Assembly (NCBI GenBank): GCA_007922225.1
Contig: ML680086.1
Location: 13,430,540-13,494,539, forward strand
DNA from: Emydura subglobosa
Taxonomy: Eukaryota > Chordata > Testudines > Chelidae
DNA length: 64,000 nt
Direction: 5' to 3'
In this document: piece by piece, positions 1 through 11,300 of the stretch
Numbering within the stretch: position 1 is the first letter of the stretch
How the letters are laid out: each line of letters starts with the position of its first letter
Notes under the pieces: generated by a model
Databases searched by the model: none
Seen by the model: the letters and a program-made list of their open reading frames with translations, nothing else
What the model was told of the DNA's origin: nothing
Position numbers and translations under genes: made by a program

Positions 1-267
1 GGCTTTCTGGTCAATTTGCGGTGAAATTGACAAGAATGACAGCCCCTCCACTGCTGTTAGGGGACACAGTGTCTACACTGACACTGCCTCATCCTAGCTT
101 TGCCGACAAAAGCCCTACACCTCTTGTCGAGGTGGTTTTATTTTGTTGAAAAAACGGCATTTTTGTCGCCGGGGTGCATGCGTGCGATTGCATTGTGTAC
201 ACCAGCACTGTTTTGTCGACAAAAGTCAGCTTTTGTTGACAAAACTCTAGTGTAGACCTGGCCTTAG
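1..267. mobile_element. Non-autonomous DNA transposon (MITE), right part
   Basis: The right end reads gtgtagacctggcctta (250-266), the terminal style shared with the MITE copies at 21668, 44514 and 59945. The interior has several self-complementary gttttgtcgacaaaag-type palindromes (about 211-245). The left end is either outside the window or decayed. It lies in a TOP1 intron. The superfamily is not assigned; recognition is from the shared ends and from memory of reptile MITEs. Confidence 0.55.
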
Positions 268-853
268 TCTTTCAGCAGACTGGCTTACTCTGACTAGGGG
301 CTTGTTGCTATGCAATAACAACCTGAACATGGAGAGGTGTGGGATGTGAGGCAATAGCTTTGCTGTGCATACCCTTCCCTCCCCTCCGCCCCAAACACGC
401 GTTCAGATCAACTTGAACACTCTGAAGGTGCCAAGTGCCCCCTTCTGATGTGAAACAGACCCACCCCCACATACCGGGGCCAAAAGTATAACAGTGAAAG
501 AAGAAAAATTGCTTTACCGCTCATTCAAGTGGTCACATCCGATGCTAGTTCTTCTTCCTTCCTAGTCTCCCGTCAATGCAGGTGTAAAGCCTGGTTCTGC
601 CCCGGCTCCGTGTTCACTTTGCCAATAGTTGCAGCCACCAAATGTTCAGTTTTTCCTTTATTGGCCTAAGGAAGACCTAGCAAGGTTCCAGGCATGGGAT
701 ACGTATTGTCCTTGATTGGATCACCTAGAAATTCACAGCTAAATCTCTGACCCAATGGCAGTGCTGTGTGTCTAGTAAAGATACAGATATTCAGAAGGAT
801 TCTAGTCCTAATGCTGGAGTGACTGAAACCTCAAACTCTTTCTGCTCCCTTAG
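268..853. other. TOP1 intron, no feature recognised
   Basis: This is intronic sequence upstream of the first TOP1 exon in the window. It ends in a pyrimidine-rich tract (actctttctgctccctta) before the acceptor AG at 852-853. I see no repeat, RNA gene or coding potential here. Confidence 0.6.
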
Positions 854-968
854 ACCAGTATCTTAAATAAACATCTTCAAGACCTGATGGAGGGCCTGAC
901 AGCCAAGGTATTCCGTACTTACAATGCCTCCATCACGCTACAGCAGCAGCTGAAAGAGCTCACTACCC
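854..968 (+). CDS. TOP1: TOP1 coding exon (human residues about 570-607)
   Basis: The acceptor is ccctTAG|ACCAGT and the donor CTACCC|gtaagt. The 115 nt give 38 codons plus one base, which joins the next exon to make a Pro codon. The translation contains [12 protein letters not shown] and [17 protein letters not shown]. The Arg of VFRTYN is the active-site residue Arg590. Confidence 0.97.
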
Positions 969-3900
969 GTAAGTGCTATTGTCTGGGACCACCTAGCCTC
1001 ATTTGTGATGGTGGAGGAATTTGTGTGGTGATGGTGATGCCTTGGGGTGGATGCCTTGTGTGCCTCAGTGAGTACAAAATGGCCTTGCTGGGAGGCCTAA
1101 AACCCTAGGAAGGGATGGACAAGTTACTTAGGATGAAACATGGCTTAAGATTTTCCCCCAAAACTCTCCCCTCCTTCAGCTTAAGGCCCAAAATTTAGAG
1201 TTTTGATTATGGGGCAAGTGTGTTCTGGTCCCTCACAAAGCAACCTCCAAAGAGGACTTTACCGGCTTCCTAATGTTTCCCTTAAGTTGGGGGAATCGCC
1301 AGGTGGCATAGGGTTGGCTATTCTAGACCTATGCTACTCCCCTGGGAGCACCAAACGTAAGAGGCCTACCTGATGTGGATGTGAGGGAGTTTATCAAAGG
1401 ATGTGCAGCCTTCAGCCAATCCACAGCTGCCGAAACAGCCCTGTGGCTACTGGCTTGCACTGGGGATGGGCCAGTGACCCCAGCATTGGGGTGATGCAGA
1501 GTTGGCCTACAGCCATCTCGGTGCACTCGAACCATCATCCCCAGGTGTGCTGCAGCCAGCACAGTTAGGTCTCCAGAACCTGCCACAACTGTCCTGATGT
1601 GTGTCTAGCTTAAGAAACTTAAAATTCTAGAAGAGTGAGTGGCTGTGGCCTGGAAAATCCCACCCTCTGCGCATCTGAGGCGGGCAGGCCAACACTGGCA
1701 CTTGGGCATTTCTGTAATGCCATCCATCCAAACGCTGCACAACACATGAATAGCCAACCTCCCTCCCGAGGCAGGGAGATACTGTCCTTCCTACAGAAGG
1801 ATGTATGGCAGCTCAGCACAGTTAAGTGTCTGTCCCAAGATTACACCCCATCAAGAATAGTCCTGACTTACTGTCCCCCGACTCTGACTGCTTGATATGC
1901 TGCCCCTCTCCATTATTGACCATGCTTTGCTCAAGTTACCCCTGACTATAGGGCACAAACAGGAGGAAATGGCATCTTTAACTCCTTGGTGCCAGAATAA
2001 CATTAGGGTTTGGGATTTAAATGCCGGGCTGAGGCTGGCATGCTATAGATGAATACGAACTAACTTAGCCTCATGGGTGAATATGAATCAGTAAAAGCAA
2101 TGACATATATCCATGGCTGCTCGACATTTGAGAACTGTTTCACCTGCTTTTAAACTTTTTCAGCGGATGATAACATCCCAGCAAAGATCCTTTCCTATAA
2201 TCGTGCCAATAGAGCTGTCGCTATTCTGTGTAACCACCAGAGGGCGCCACCAAAGACCTTTGAGAAATCCATGATGAATCTACAGACCAAGGTAAATTTT
2301 TAGTCTCCTTTAGATTAAAGGCAGAGCTACAAATCACTTTTTTTCTTTGGTTTTGGGTATATCATCACTTGCTTCTAATTGCGGTGTATCAAACTCCACT
2401 GAAAGGGAGTCCACTCTCCACTCACTAAGGAGTGCTAGTGTAGCTGGGTCTGAAACCAGTCTGTCTTGGAAGGTGAGTCCTCTGGTTTTTAAAAGGAAAT
2501 CTCACACTCAAGTTCCACCTTGAGGACAGACCACCTCAGACACAAGCACCCTTCTCCTCTTGGGTGAAACAAAATCTGCCACCTCCCAGCTGGCTTTCTA
2601 GGCCAGAAAAGTCCCCAGAATATCTTCCTTACAAGAGGTCATTTTCCCCTAAGCAAAGTTTGATTTGAACTCTGAGGACACACTACAGAGCTTAACTTAA
2701 AACCACAGTCCTTATCTCTTATCTGTGGCCCTGAAGGGAAACCAGAGTGGGTGTCTGCTCCCTTCAGAGTTGTTTAGTAGACCAGTTGTATCAATGCAGC
2801 TTTTGTGCACAGTGGACTCTCCTCTAACGCGACCTCTTCCTTTACAGATTGTTTCTGACGAAGGCCATGAGATCAAAATGTGGCTAGGTCTGTTCACAGC
2901 CTGACTTTAAAATAACCCTCACAATAAGGTGTTCTGTTTTAGCACTGGGGTGTTCTCTTGCTTCTGTAACACCTAACCTGGCTGCCCCCACCCCTGATTT
3001 TTACAATTGAATTGTTCTCTTCGAGGAGGTGGAAAATTTTAAAGTAACAATTAAGGGCTGAGGAGCTTGGAAACGTTAAACCTTACTAGATCTCAAGCTA
3101 AGGTTCACTGTCTAGATGCGGTGCTTGATCTTTTTTGGAAGATTACAGGAGCAGGGAATCCTTATGCTTCAGGGCATACAAACTGATCCCCAGCGTGGGT
3201 CAGGAAATTTCCGTCCATGGGATTGTATGGCACATTTAGATGAATTTTATTGGATTGCATCCAGCGTTCTCAGAGAGGCTAACTGACTAAATGCGCTATT
3301 GGTCAGCTCTGCTTTGGCAAATCCTATTGTACTTCCACTCAGTTCCCTTGCTCAGATGCCAATTCCTGAGCAGTAACCAGAGGCTTTACCCTACCTACTA
3401 CTTTCTGTTTGGAATTGTCCATTCCTAATGCTCCAGGAACCCCTTTCTCTGAGAGAGACGATCCCCTCTACACCTTCCGCAAGCTGGTCTCTGTGCACAG
3501 CACATATGAAAGACCAACAGCCTAATTTTTGCAAAAGTGACTAGTCATTTGTAGTGACTCCATTTTCCAGTGATCAGCTTGAGTTCCCTTTAGCTGGGTT
3601 TGATTGTCAGAGGGCAAGTGAATAGCAAATTAGGCAACTATATGGTATCTTAAGTCACTAATCACTTTTTGAAAACGTAGGCCCAGTGTGTGAGGACTTA
3701 CTTAAAGCCGCATATGGCTCTTTTGTTCTGGATTAGATCAAGGCTCATGTCCAACTGGGTCATATACTTCAGTGGTTGAATCCCAGGCCGTTTGATGCAT
3801 ATGGCAGATCTGCTGGGAGGTTTGTACAGGTCTCCTGGATGTTCGCAGACCCTTCTTCTGTAGTTGTTCATGTTTGGCTCCTAATCCCACCCTCCTTTCT

Positions 3901-6657
3901 GGGTTCTTGCCTCTTCTAGATCGATGCCAAGAAGGATCAGTTAGCCGATGCCAGAAGAGAACTGAAAAGCGCCAAAGCCGATGCCAAGGTCCGGAGGGAT
4001 GAAAAGTCTAAAAAGTAAGTCTGGCATCAGCGCAGAGAAGCTGTAAAAGGAGTCACGTGGACACATAGGGCTGCAGCCCAAAATGGGATTGTTACAGCGG
4101 GGGTGCTGCTTTAAATACCTCCCCCTTCCCTCCAGATCCATGATCCTTAGCGAAATTTTGGGCCAGCGTTAGCTGCGGGCACTGTGTCCTCTGTCGTTGT
4201 CACCCCATACATGGTCACCAGTGAGAGGCACGTGTCTCTGCTTTTCACAACATACCCTTGCCCCTCAATGGTTCCATGAGCTCATTGTGTGACTGAAAGT
4301 TTAGCGCTGGGCTGGAAGCCTGTCTCTGACAGGAGAGTACAGCATACGCCTCAGTAGGCCCAGGCCACATCTTCTGAACCTACTAGTGGGCTGTCTTCAC
4401 TCTTAGTTTTCAGTCTCTTATGAAGAAATCATTTTGCTATAATTTGTTCAGACCTCTCTCTGTTCTGCTCCACCACACAGACCTACCCACCTACCTCGCT
4501 CTACCTGGAAGCCGTTTGCCAAGCAATGTGCTTTCCCTCTGGCACACAGAGTAGGAGATGGATGGCGTCTTAGCGCCTGCTCCTTTAGAAACTACGGAGC
4601 AGCGTGGAGGGTGTTGAATGCAAAAACCGGATAGGAGTATAGCCGTGTACTTAGATTTCCATTAGGGCACTCTACACACAGAGTAGGGAAAAGATCCCTC
4701 TTTCAGATGAGATTGAATACTGCGGTTTTGTCCTTAATAGGTGATCCCATGCCACTTCATGCAGGAGCAGACTGCCTGGCTTTAAACTGGGTTGCTGTGT
4801 ATATGGGAATAGGAATGTTACCTCTAGTGTCCTGGACAAATTCCAACTTGGGTAACTACGTTCTGCCTCCTTCAAACATTAGCAGATAGCTTTAGTTGAA
4901 CCAGATTGTTGATCTTGTGAATTGAACTGTTTAAAGTGTTGTCACCTGTCACCGTAGCGGTGGCTGCACCTGGGTGCTGATTGGCATCATCTGCCAAGCA
5001 CTGGACCTTTTCAGGAAGGTGCGAGTTGCCTGGGTCCCTTTGAATCCCCATAGGGCAATAATGCACCTGCCCCCCGAAGGCCTAGTTCTTTCTGAACAGT
5101 ACCCTGTTTCTTTCCCCAACCACAGGGTAGTGGAGAGCAGGAAGAAAGCTGTGCAGAGGATCGAGGAGCAGCTGATGAAGCTGGAGGTTCAGGCCACAGA
5201 CAGAGAGGAGAACAAGCAAATTGCCTTGGGCACCTCCAAACTCAACTACCTGGATCCCAGGATCTCAGTTGCCTGGTAAGCTTCCATCTAGGGAAGGATT
5301 CCCTCCTGCCCCTGTGCTGTGTCCACTGTCCCGAAGTGGTTGGAGGCTTAGCACTGCTTTTCTAAAAGCACCTTCTACCAGAAACAGCAGTTTCTTTGGG
5401 ATCAAAAGGGCTGTGACCATTAAAGAGTTTAAGAGAAAATGCTTTACAAGGCTTAATTGTTCTCTTACATTTTGGTGTCTTAATTTAGCATCTGTGGAGA
5501 CAAGCATACTGTGCACACTTCCTTCCCCTCCCCCTCAGCTCTCCTAGCACATTTCTTTTCTCACTGGCAGCCCCCTCTTCTCCCACCATGCTCGTTATTT
5601 CAGGCCTGCGCTGTTTCTGAGCAGACTCTGCAATCATGCCAGTTTTGTGTGTGGGAAACATCTTCTGATATGGCTAGTCTCAGCCTACCTCTGCCATACG
5701 CAGGAGTTGGGGACTCTGCAGTCAATGGTGAATTTAGCCTTTTAAATAGCCTACAGTATTAGAAATTCCTAAGGCAAAGGCTTCTGTTTGAGAAGAGATG
5801 GCTGATACCAAGGGATTTCCATTACTTTTTCAATGCACCCATGTAGACAAGATGGAAAAACTCTTCAGCAGCCTGGATGGTTCTTAGCAAAGATATACTT
5901 GTCCTGTGATCTCTAACTTCCCCTTAGCTGCTGGCACTTGCAGGATGGTTTGCAACTTGAATGTTATCCTTGTGAGTTAAATCCATTCCAAAGTAGTCAC
6001 TCAGAGTGGCTAAAACCGCTCACACTTGCTAGCTGCAGGTCCTGCCACGTGGCATCAGAAAGATGTTGCGCAGTTATGTCTCAAACTTGACCTGTGATCA
6101 GTGATGGAGACAGATGGGGTGCCCACACCTCTGAGTCTTGCATGTTGGAGGATTCCAGGGCTGCGGGACGGAAGGTAAATCTGCAGCAGGCAGAGTGGGT
6201 AGGTGGTGAGGTTGAGGAGGAGGGAGTAGCAGGTTGTAAGTTCCTTGACACAAGGACTTTGTCTTATGCCTTTGCACCATGCCAAGCACAGTGGAGTCCT
6301 GGCCCTGATTAGCCTCTCGTCACAAATATTGAGAGGGACAGCAAGCAGCCAGCTTAGTTGGTCAGAAATTGTAAGTAGGACTTGGCAAGATTGGTGGGAG
6401 GATCCAACCGGGGGGGTGGGGAGGGCGCACAGTTGAGAACAGGAAAAGTGTTGCATTGGCGCGAAAAGGATAATGGTCCTCAGACAGATGTTCCTATTAG
6501 CAGGCAAGTTTTGTGTGCATGAGTGACTTACTTTTGTCTCCTTCTCTCCTGCAGGTGTAAGAAGTGGGGGATTCCTGTAGAGAAGATTTATAACAAAACC
6601 CAACGAGAAAAATTTGCCTGGGCAATTGACATGGCAGAGGAAGATTATGAGTTTTAA
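854..6657 (+). CDS. TOP1: DNA topoisomerase I, C-terminal part (last five coding exons)
   Basis: Type IB topoisomerase: it nicks one DNA strand through a 3'-phosphotyrosine link, allows controlled rotation, and religates, relieving supercoils in transcription and replication in the nucleus. Joining 854-968, 2164-2291, 3920-4014, 5126-5275 and 6555-6657 gives an uninterrupted frame of 196 residues plus stop, colinear with human residues 570-765. Visible landmarks are the end of the core domain with Arg590 (codon 914-916) and His632 (2235-2237), the charged Lys/Glu/Arg-rich linker, and the C-terminal domain with the catalytic Tyr723 in LNYLDPR (codon 5247-5249). The protein ends YEF, as in mammals. 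All introns are GT-AG. The linker differs slightly from human ([10 protein letters not shown] against KVMKDAKTKK, from memory). Upstream exons lie outside the window. Identification is essentially certain. Confidence 0.98.
969..2163. other. TOP1 intron
   Basis: GT-AG intron of 1195 bp with donor gtaagt and a T-rich tract before cag at 2161-2163. Short open frames here show no family resemblance. I recognise no repeat or RNA gene. Confidence 0.8.
2164..2291 (+). CDS. TOP1: TOP1 coding exon (about residues 608-650)
   Basis: The acceptor is ttttcag|CGGATG and the donor ACCAAG|gtaaat. With the carried base it gives 43 complete codons and leaves phase 0. It encodes [19 protein letters not shown]; the His of CNHQR is active-site His632. 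The linker domain begins near the exon end ([13 protein letters not shown]). Confidence 0.97.
2292..3919. other. TOP1 intron
   Basis: GT-AG intron of 1628 bp. Apart from a probable old LINE-tail fragment near 3150-3310 (separate entry) nothing is recognised. The pyrimidine tract gcctcttctag precedes the next exon. Confidence 0.8.
3150..3310. repeat. Old CR1/L3-like LINE 3' fragment
   Basis: The phrase aatccttatgcttcagggca followed by a ggtcaggaaatttc-like stretch matches, from memory, a CR1/L3-type 3' repeat of amniotes. It is diverged, with soft boundaries, and lies in a TOP1 intron. Confidence 0.45.
3920..4014 (+). CDS. TOP1: TOP1 coding exon (linker coiled coil, part 1)
   Basis: The acceptor is cttctag|ATCGAT and the donor CTAAAAA|gtaagt. 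The 95 nt leave two bases, completed by the first G of the next exon to a Lys codon. It encodes [16 protein letters not shown] and a run of alternating Lys, Ala, Asp and Arg typical of the TOP1 linker helix. Confidence 0.97.
4015..5125. other. TOP1 intron
   Basis: GT-AG intron of 1111 bp, ending ccaaccacag. No repeat or RNA gene is recognised. Confidence 0.8.
5126..5275 (+). CDS. TOP1: TOP1 coding exon with the catalytic tyrosine
   Basis: The acceptor is accacag|GGTAGT and the donor GCCTG|gtaagc. The first G completes a Lys codon, then [20 protein letters not shown] ends the linker coiled coil. [20 protein letters not shown] follows, with the nucleophilic Tyr723 at codon 5247-5249. The final two bases are completed to Trp in the last exon. 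Confidence 0.98.
5276..6554. other. TOP1 last coding intron
   Basis: GT-AG intron of 1279 bp ending ctctcctgcag. It holds an L2-like SINE/LINE tail near 6236-6312 (separate entry). Otherwise nothing is recognised. Confidence 0.8.
6236..6312 (+). repeat. MIR/L2-type 3' tail fragment
   Basis: The sequence gtaagttccttgacacaagg followed by ccaagcacagtggagtcctg resembles the L2/MIR tail (gtaagctctttgaggcaggg ... cacctagcacaatggggtcc) seen in better copies at 8280-8345 and 30324-30441. It is diverged and intronic. Confidence 0.55.
6555..6657 (+). CDS. TOP1: TOP1 terminal coding exon
   Basis: The acceptor is cctgcag|GTGTAA; the first G completes the Trp codon. It encodes [20 protein letters not shown] and [13 protein letters not shown], then TAA at 6655-6657. 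Replacements against human are conservative (GVPIEK to GIPVEK, ADED to AEED). It lies within the same exon as the 3' UTR. Confidence 0.98.
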
Positions 6658-7285
6658 CCTGTTTTTAATGAGCTGGATTTTATCGAAAAAGGGGTGGGGG
6701 GAAGCCTGGTTTTAGGGAGATTGATAAACTGTGAGCCTTACTTGTCCTAATTGTGGGGGTGGGGGTAAGGAGGGGCAAGCGAGCATCAGACACAGAAACC
6801 AACATCTTTGAGAAAAGAGAAGCCTGGAAATATTATAAAGGAGCTGAGCCAGTTGTCCTATGGACAACTTATTTAAAAATGTTTCAGAGATCCAAATTCT
6901 AGCTGTATGGTTTGTGTTTTTGTTTTGTTTTTGTTTTTTTTCTCTCGATGCAGGGCAAGTGGATGGGGGATTTGTCAACCTTCCACCAGGCAAATTCACC
7001 ATTACACTGAAGAGCTTGGGGAATCTTTAGCTACTGTATACAAAATCCAATTATATTGGTGCGTTTTTACAGTTAGGGTTTTGCAATAACTTCTATATTT
7101 TAATAGAAAATGGACTCCTTAAACCCCGGCCCCTCCCTCTACCCCATTTCAGGAATTTAACAAAAAATTAAAAACCCAACGCACCTGATGCAGCTGTCAC
7201 GATGGTCATGGAGGTACCTGCTTTTTTTTTTTTTTTTTTTGGGTTAGTTTTACTCAAAACAATCGTGGCATTGAAACATGAATTT

Positions 7286-7291
7286 AATAAA
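7286..7291 (+). terminator. TOP1: Possible proximal poly(A) signal
   Basis: An AATAAA hexamer occurs in the TOP1 3' UTR about 630 bp after the stop. Use is not shown by the sequence. Confidence 0.3.
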
Positions 7292-7680
7292 AACCCAAAA
7301 CAACCCACCACATCTGTTCAAAGCAAAGCATGATGGGAAGATGCTTCCTGACTTGAGTGTTCCTTTTTTAAATGTGAATTTTTATTTCTTTTAATTTTTT
7401 AAAATATTTAAACGTTTTTCTTCTTGATCTTAAAGATTGTGTAGATTTTGGGGGGGAAGATGGGGAGGGGGGGATGGGATGAGTGTGGAATTTGAGGACA
7501 AATTAAATCAGTGACAAACAATTTTCCCATCATCCTTTGTTCTGAGCATGCTCTGTACACTTCAAGAATATCCACTTTTAGGTTTGGCAGACTGTTTTCT
7601 TTGCTTTTCCCCCTTTTGCTAACCCCCCTCCCCTCTTTTACTTGAAAGATTTTATTGTGTAAAAAGACGTTTCACAGGTC

Positions 7681-7686
7681 AATAAA
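7681..7686 (+). terminator. TOP1: Possible internal poly(A) signal
   Basis: An AATAAA occurs in the TOP1 3' UTR about 1 kb after the stop. It could give a shorter transcript; use is unknown. Confidence 0.35.
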
Positions 7687-7954
7687 TTTCGAGGGAAATG
7701 AGCATTGGTCCAAAAAAGGAAAAATAATCAAGATTTTAGGGCTTTTATTTTTTTTCTTTTGTAATTGTGTACAAAAATTTTAAAAATTAAAACGCAGAAT
7801 TTTAATGTGAAACCTTTTTTTTTGCTATAATCATTAGTTTTAGAGGCATTGTTAGCTTAGTGTGTGTGCGAAGACCATTTCCCGCAGTCTTTCCTCAACA
7901 AGTATCTTCTATTTTTATCATGAATTCCCTTTTAATCAACTGTAGGTTATTTAA

Positions 7955-7960
7955 AATAAA
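7955..7960 (+). terminator. TOP1: Main TOP1 poly(A) signal
   Basis: AATAAA in ttaaaataaattcctacaac is followed 20-45 bp later by a GT-rich stretch (gttggcgtttgtgtgttctt, 7981-8000), the usual downstream element. The position fits the remembered end of the mammalian TOP1 mRNA. Confidence 0.8.
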
Positions 7961-8121
7961 TTCCTACAACCTAACTGAATGTTGGCGTTTGTGTGTTCTT
8001 CCATCCCACTCACCACAGGGCCAACAACAGCCTCCAGCAGTGATAGAATCACAAATGCTCTGTGGCTTAGGTGTGATAAGGCAACCTACTAGTCCTCCTC
8101 CTTAACTTGTGCAAGCTGCCG

Positions 8122-8345
8122 TAACATGGTCTAGTGGACAGTGCACTGTACTGGGAGTCAGGAGAATTGGGGGGTAGTCCTAGCTTTGCCAGTGATCTAG
8201 TATGTATGAAACCATTGGGCAAGTCACTTCAGCTGTACCTCTGACTTTTTTCCTGCCTTTTGTCTGTCTAGATTGAGAATACTTGAGGACAGAGATTTTC
8301 CTCATTGTATTTATACAGCACCTAGCACAATGGGGCACTGCCATA
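8122..8345 (+). mobile_element. MIR-type tRNA-derived SINE, nearly full length
   Basis: The head (aacatggtctagtggacagt ... ctgggagtcaggagaattgg) looks tRNA-derived with a degenerate A box. A CORE-like middle (gggcaagtcacttcagc) follows, and then an L2-like tail ending cacctagcacaatggggcac. It starts about 140 bp downstream of the TOP1 cleavage site. Confidence 0.75.
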
Positions 8346-11300
8346 ATGCAAAGCACACTTCAGACTGTAATCTCATTGCAGTTTATAAACTAAGCATACT
8401 TCTTAGGCTGGGTCGGTAGTTGGATGAGAGAGCTTCAGAGAAAGCCAGCTGCTCCAAAGACTGCTTTTGGTGAGTCACTGAGTGACACTCTTCCCTCTGA
8501 AACGGTGACCTGGTGTGGTGCTAGGGGCACTGTGTGCTGGGAGGTGCCGCCTTTTTGATGAGGTCTAAAATTGAGATTCAGATCATGAGTGGTCTTTGAT
8601 CCCATGGAATTTTCTGCAACAATTGAGGGTGTTTGCCCTGACGTTCCGTCATTGTGGTGCCTTTCTAACCTCTTCCTTGTGCCTTGTGTTGGCTGACTAG
8701 TCTTCACTTGTCTTCCAAGATGTTGTGTAGTGTTTGTGGGGTGCTGTTAAATAGGTGAATTTCATCCCAGTGCTAAGGGGGACTGTAGTTTGTCGACCCA
8801 TGTGCACAGCACTCTGGGGTCCAGTTGGAGGGTAGGGCTCAAGACAAAGGTGTAGCCATACAGGATTATTAATTTATTTTAACGAGATTGACTATTCCTC
8901 CTCTCTTCAAATTTTGGTGATGCTGATAGATAACAGAGAGAGATGATTTGACTATCACCAAGGTTGAATCTGCTGTACACTCTTATCTTGGGTGGCTCCT
9001 ACAGCTTCCCCTCTTGCACTTGCTATAAGACTGTATTTGCCTGGATTTGAGTGTATTTGTGTGTAGGTGAAAACGTGAGTGTCTGGTTAAAAATGATAAC
9101 TCCATATCAAGGTCCTCCTCCTGCAAGCTTTCTATGTAGGAAGCTGCCTCTACAGTTGGTGGGAGTTCATTGTACAAACCACTGGAGAGATTTGCCATTA
9201 CCTGTGTCATTAACACCTGAAATTAAAATGGAGTGAAATCTAACTCCTCTTTCACTTTGCAATGTTTATTTTGTGCATTTCACTCAGCTCTGCTGGTGAG
9301 ACTCCACTGATGATTTTCGGCTTCTGCAATGTCTGGTTGCAAACACTGCATGGGATTTTTTTCTTGGTGTATCATGGACACAATCCTATCAATGATTTAG
9401 ATTTTGTAATTTGTTTGTAATCTATGTTTTGGGCCTCTTTAAGCATCATGTTAGTTAAGAAGGTGAGACATCAGCTTTTTCAAGGTGGGAAATCATCTGA
9501 GGTAACCAAACAGCTGATAGAGAATACAGGCTCCCAACCTCAGTAATACTGGTACAGAGAAATAAATGCACTGAGATGATATTGGATTTGGCTCCTTTGA
9601 GCCTGATCCAGCTCCCACTGGGAGTTTTGTCATGGAGTTTTAGGTCAAAGATCAGACCCCAAAAATACAGGAGAAAGAACTCCAGTTCTGAATGGATGTG
9701 AGTCAATGAACGGTGACTTCAAGCTTCTAAAATCACTAGACACAATTGAAAAAAATACACTAGGTGGCTGACTCACCTCATCAATGGAAACTTACTATGC
9801 CATATGAGAGCCAGGTTCAACTCCTCATCCCAGGTCTGGACTGGGAATTCATGTCCTGGCATTAGGGATTGCTCTTGAACAATCGTCCCTGCCTGACGCA
9901 AGGAGAAGGAGCTTGTTCGGTCTGAAGAGAGGTGGGGTCCAGCTATCCTGCATTGTAGCTGGGGTTGCTGTGGTGATAAGTGTTTGAGAATGGTGGTAAG
10001 GCAAGGAAAGGGAAAAGGTGGGGGGAAACTCAGCTCTTCTACCTAGCATTAAGTATTTGTGGTTGAGGGAGAGACCCTGGAAGATCAGGTGGATCCGCTC
10101 TTACAGTTGATGCGCGGCACAGCCAGTGACAACCAGCAGTAATCGGTAGCCCCAAGCCCGTTGCAGTTGAATGCAAGCCAGTTACAGTGCAGCTAGTCTT
10201 CAGCCATCCCGCAAAGGGCTGATCTAAATTGCTTGTGTATTGGAGCTGGCCTTCTGCTAAAGGTGGGAAGGAGCTGTAGTTGGTACACAATGCAGGGCTA
10301 TCGTCTGGAGATGTATTCTCAAAATGGGATTAGTCTCTTCACCGGGCTTTCCTGTGTGTGTGCAAGCTACGTACGGAGCCCAACTGAGAAGCAGGGGTGT
10401 TGGAAAGCAGGGAGTCATCGAAGGGCGATGTGGTTTGCTGTTGGGGAGTGGAGCAGCCACCATGGGCTTAGCAATGGCTCATGCAACTGTGGGTGCTAGA
10501 AGCGGTTTCAGTGGAAGAGAACTGTAGTTCGGGTTACAGGGAATTTTCTTGCCTACTACAAAAGGTCCCTTCGGTTCTGTAACTTCCTCCAGCGAGAAAC
10601 TGGAAACAAGTACAAGGGGGCTTCCGCCTCGCCTCAAAGGACGCTGCGGGGTTCTCTGCTTTTGCAGGGCTGGGCTTGATAGCGGCACCCCTGGATAGAA
10701 GCCCCTGTTCTGACCGTGGGACCTGAACTTCCCTCCCTTGGCTCAAAGCATAAGGGGAACCAAGTGATACTTCAGGGTGAGCTCCAGTTGTACCCTTGCT
10801 TTTCCCCAGGCCAGCAAACTTCCGCCGGCCTCACTTCCAGTTAGTGTTTGAGTTGTTGATGGTCTCCACCGTTCCATGTGGACGAGCATCAGCACTGGAC
10901 CCCTGTATGATGGGTAACTTTGGGAGAGAGGCTAAGGAGGTTGACCTCCTCCTTCCACCCCCACCAGCTGCTCCCTTCACTTTGGGATGTGCCATGTGAT
11001 TGGAAGCCTGTCCTGGCACTGGCGGGAGACCTGGTGCTCTATTCCTGCCTCTTTGTGCTCGATTTCTCCATCTGCTTAATAGCGCTGCTTTGGCCAAATT
11101 TCTCTCCAAGGGGTGGAGGGAATGAAATGGGCCCGACATCGTTTCCCTTTTAGACACCCTTGTGGCTTCATGGAGGAAGGGTGGGGAGGCAAGGAAGACC
11201 TGCAAGGGTTTCCCCTATGTAAATTAACGTCCACCCTCCCTCTGTATTGACACACTTGTATTCCAGGGTTCAGCCAAGGTGTGGCTGAGAGACCCACAGG

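Larger units (their letters stand above)
6658..7980 (+). other. TOP1: TOP1 3' untranslated region
   Basis: An AT-rich region follows the stop codon. Its distal part (about 7795-7970, for example gaggcattgttagcttagtg and tcatgaattccctttt) matches my memory of the end of the mammalian TOP1 3' UTR, which sets the probable cleavage site just after 7970. It contains long T runs (7222-7240) and G runs, and alternative AATAAA sites. Confidence 0.8.

Noticed and set aside
6055..6603. 182-codon minus-strand frame across the last TOP1 exon
   Set aside because: It covers an intron and the antisense of a certain exon; no domain.
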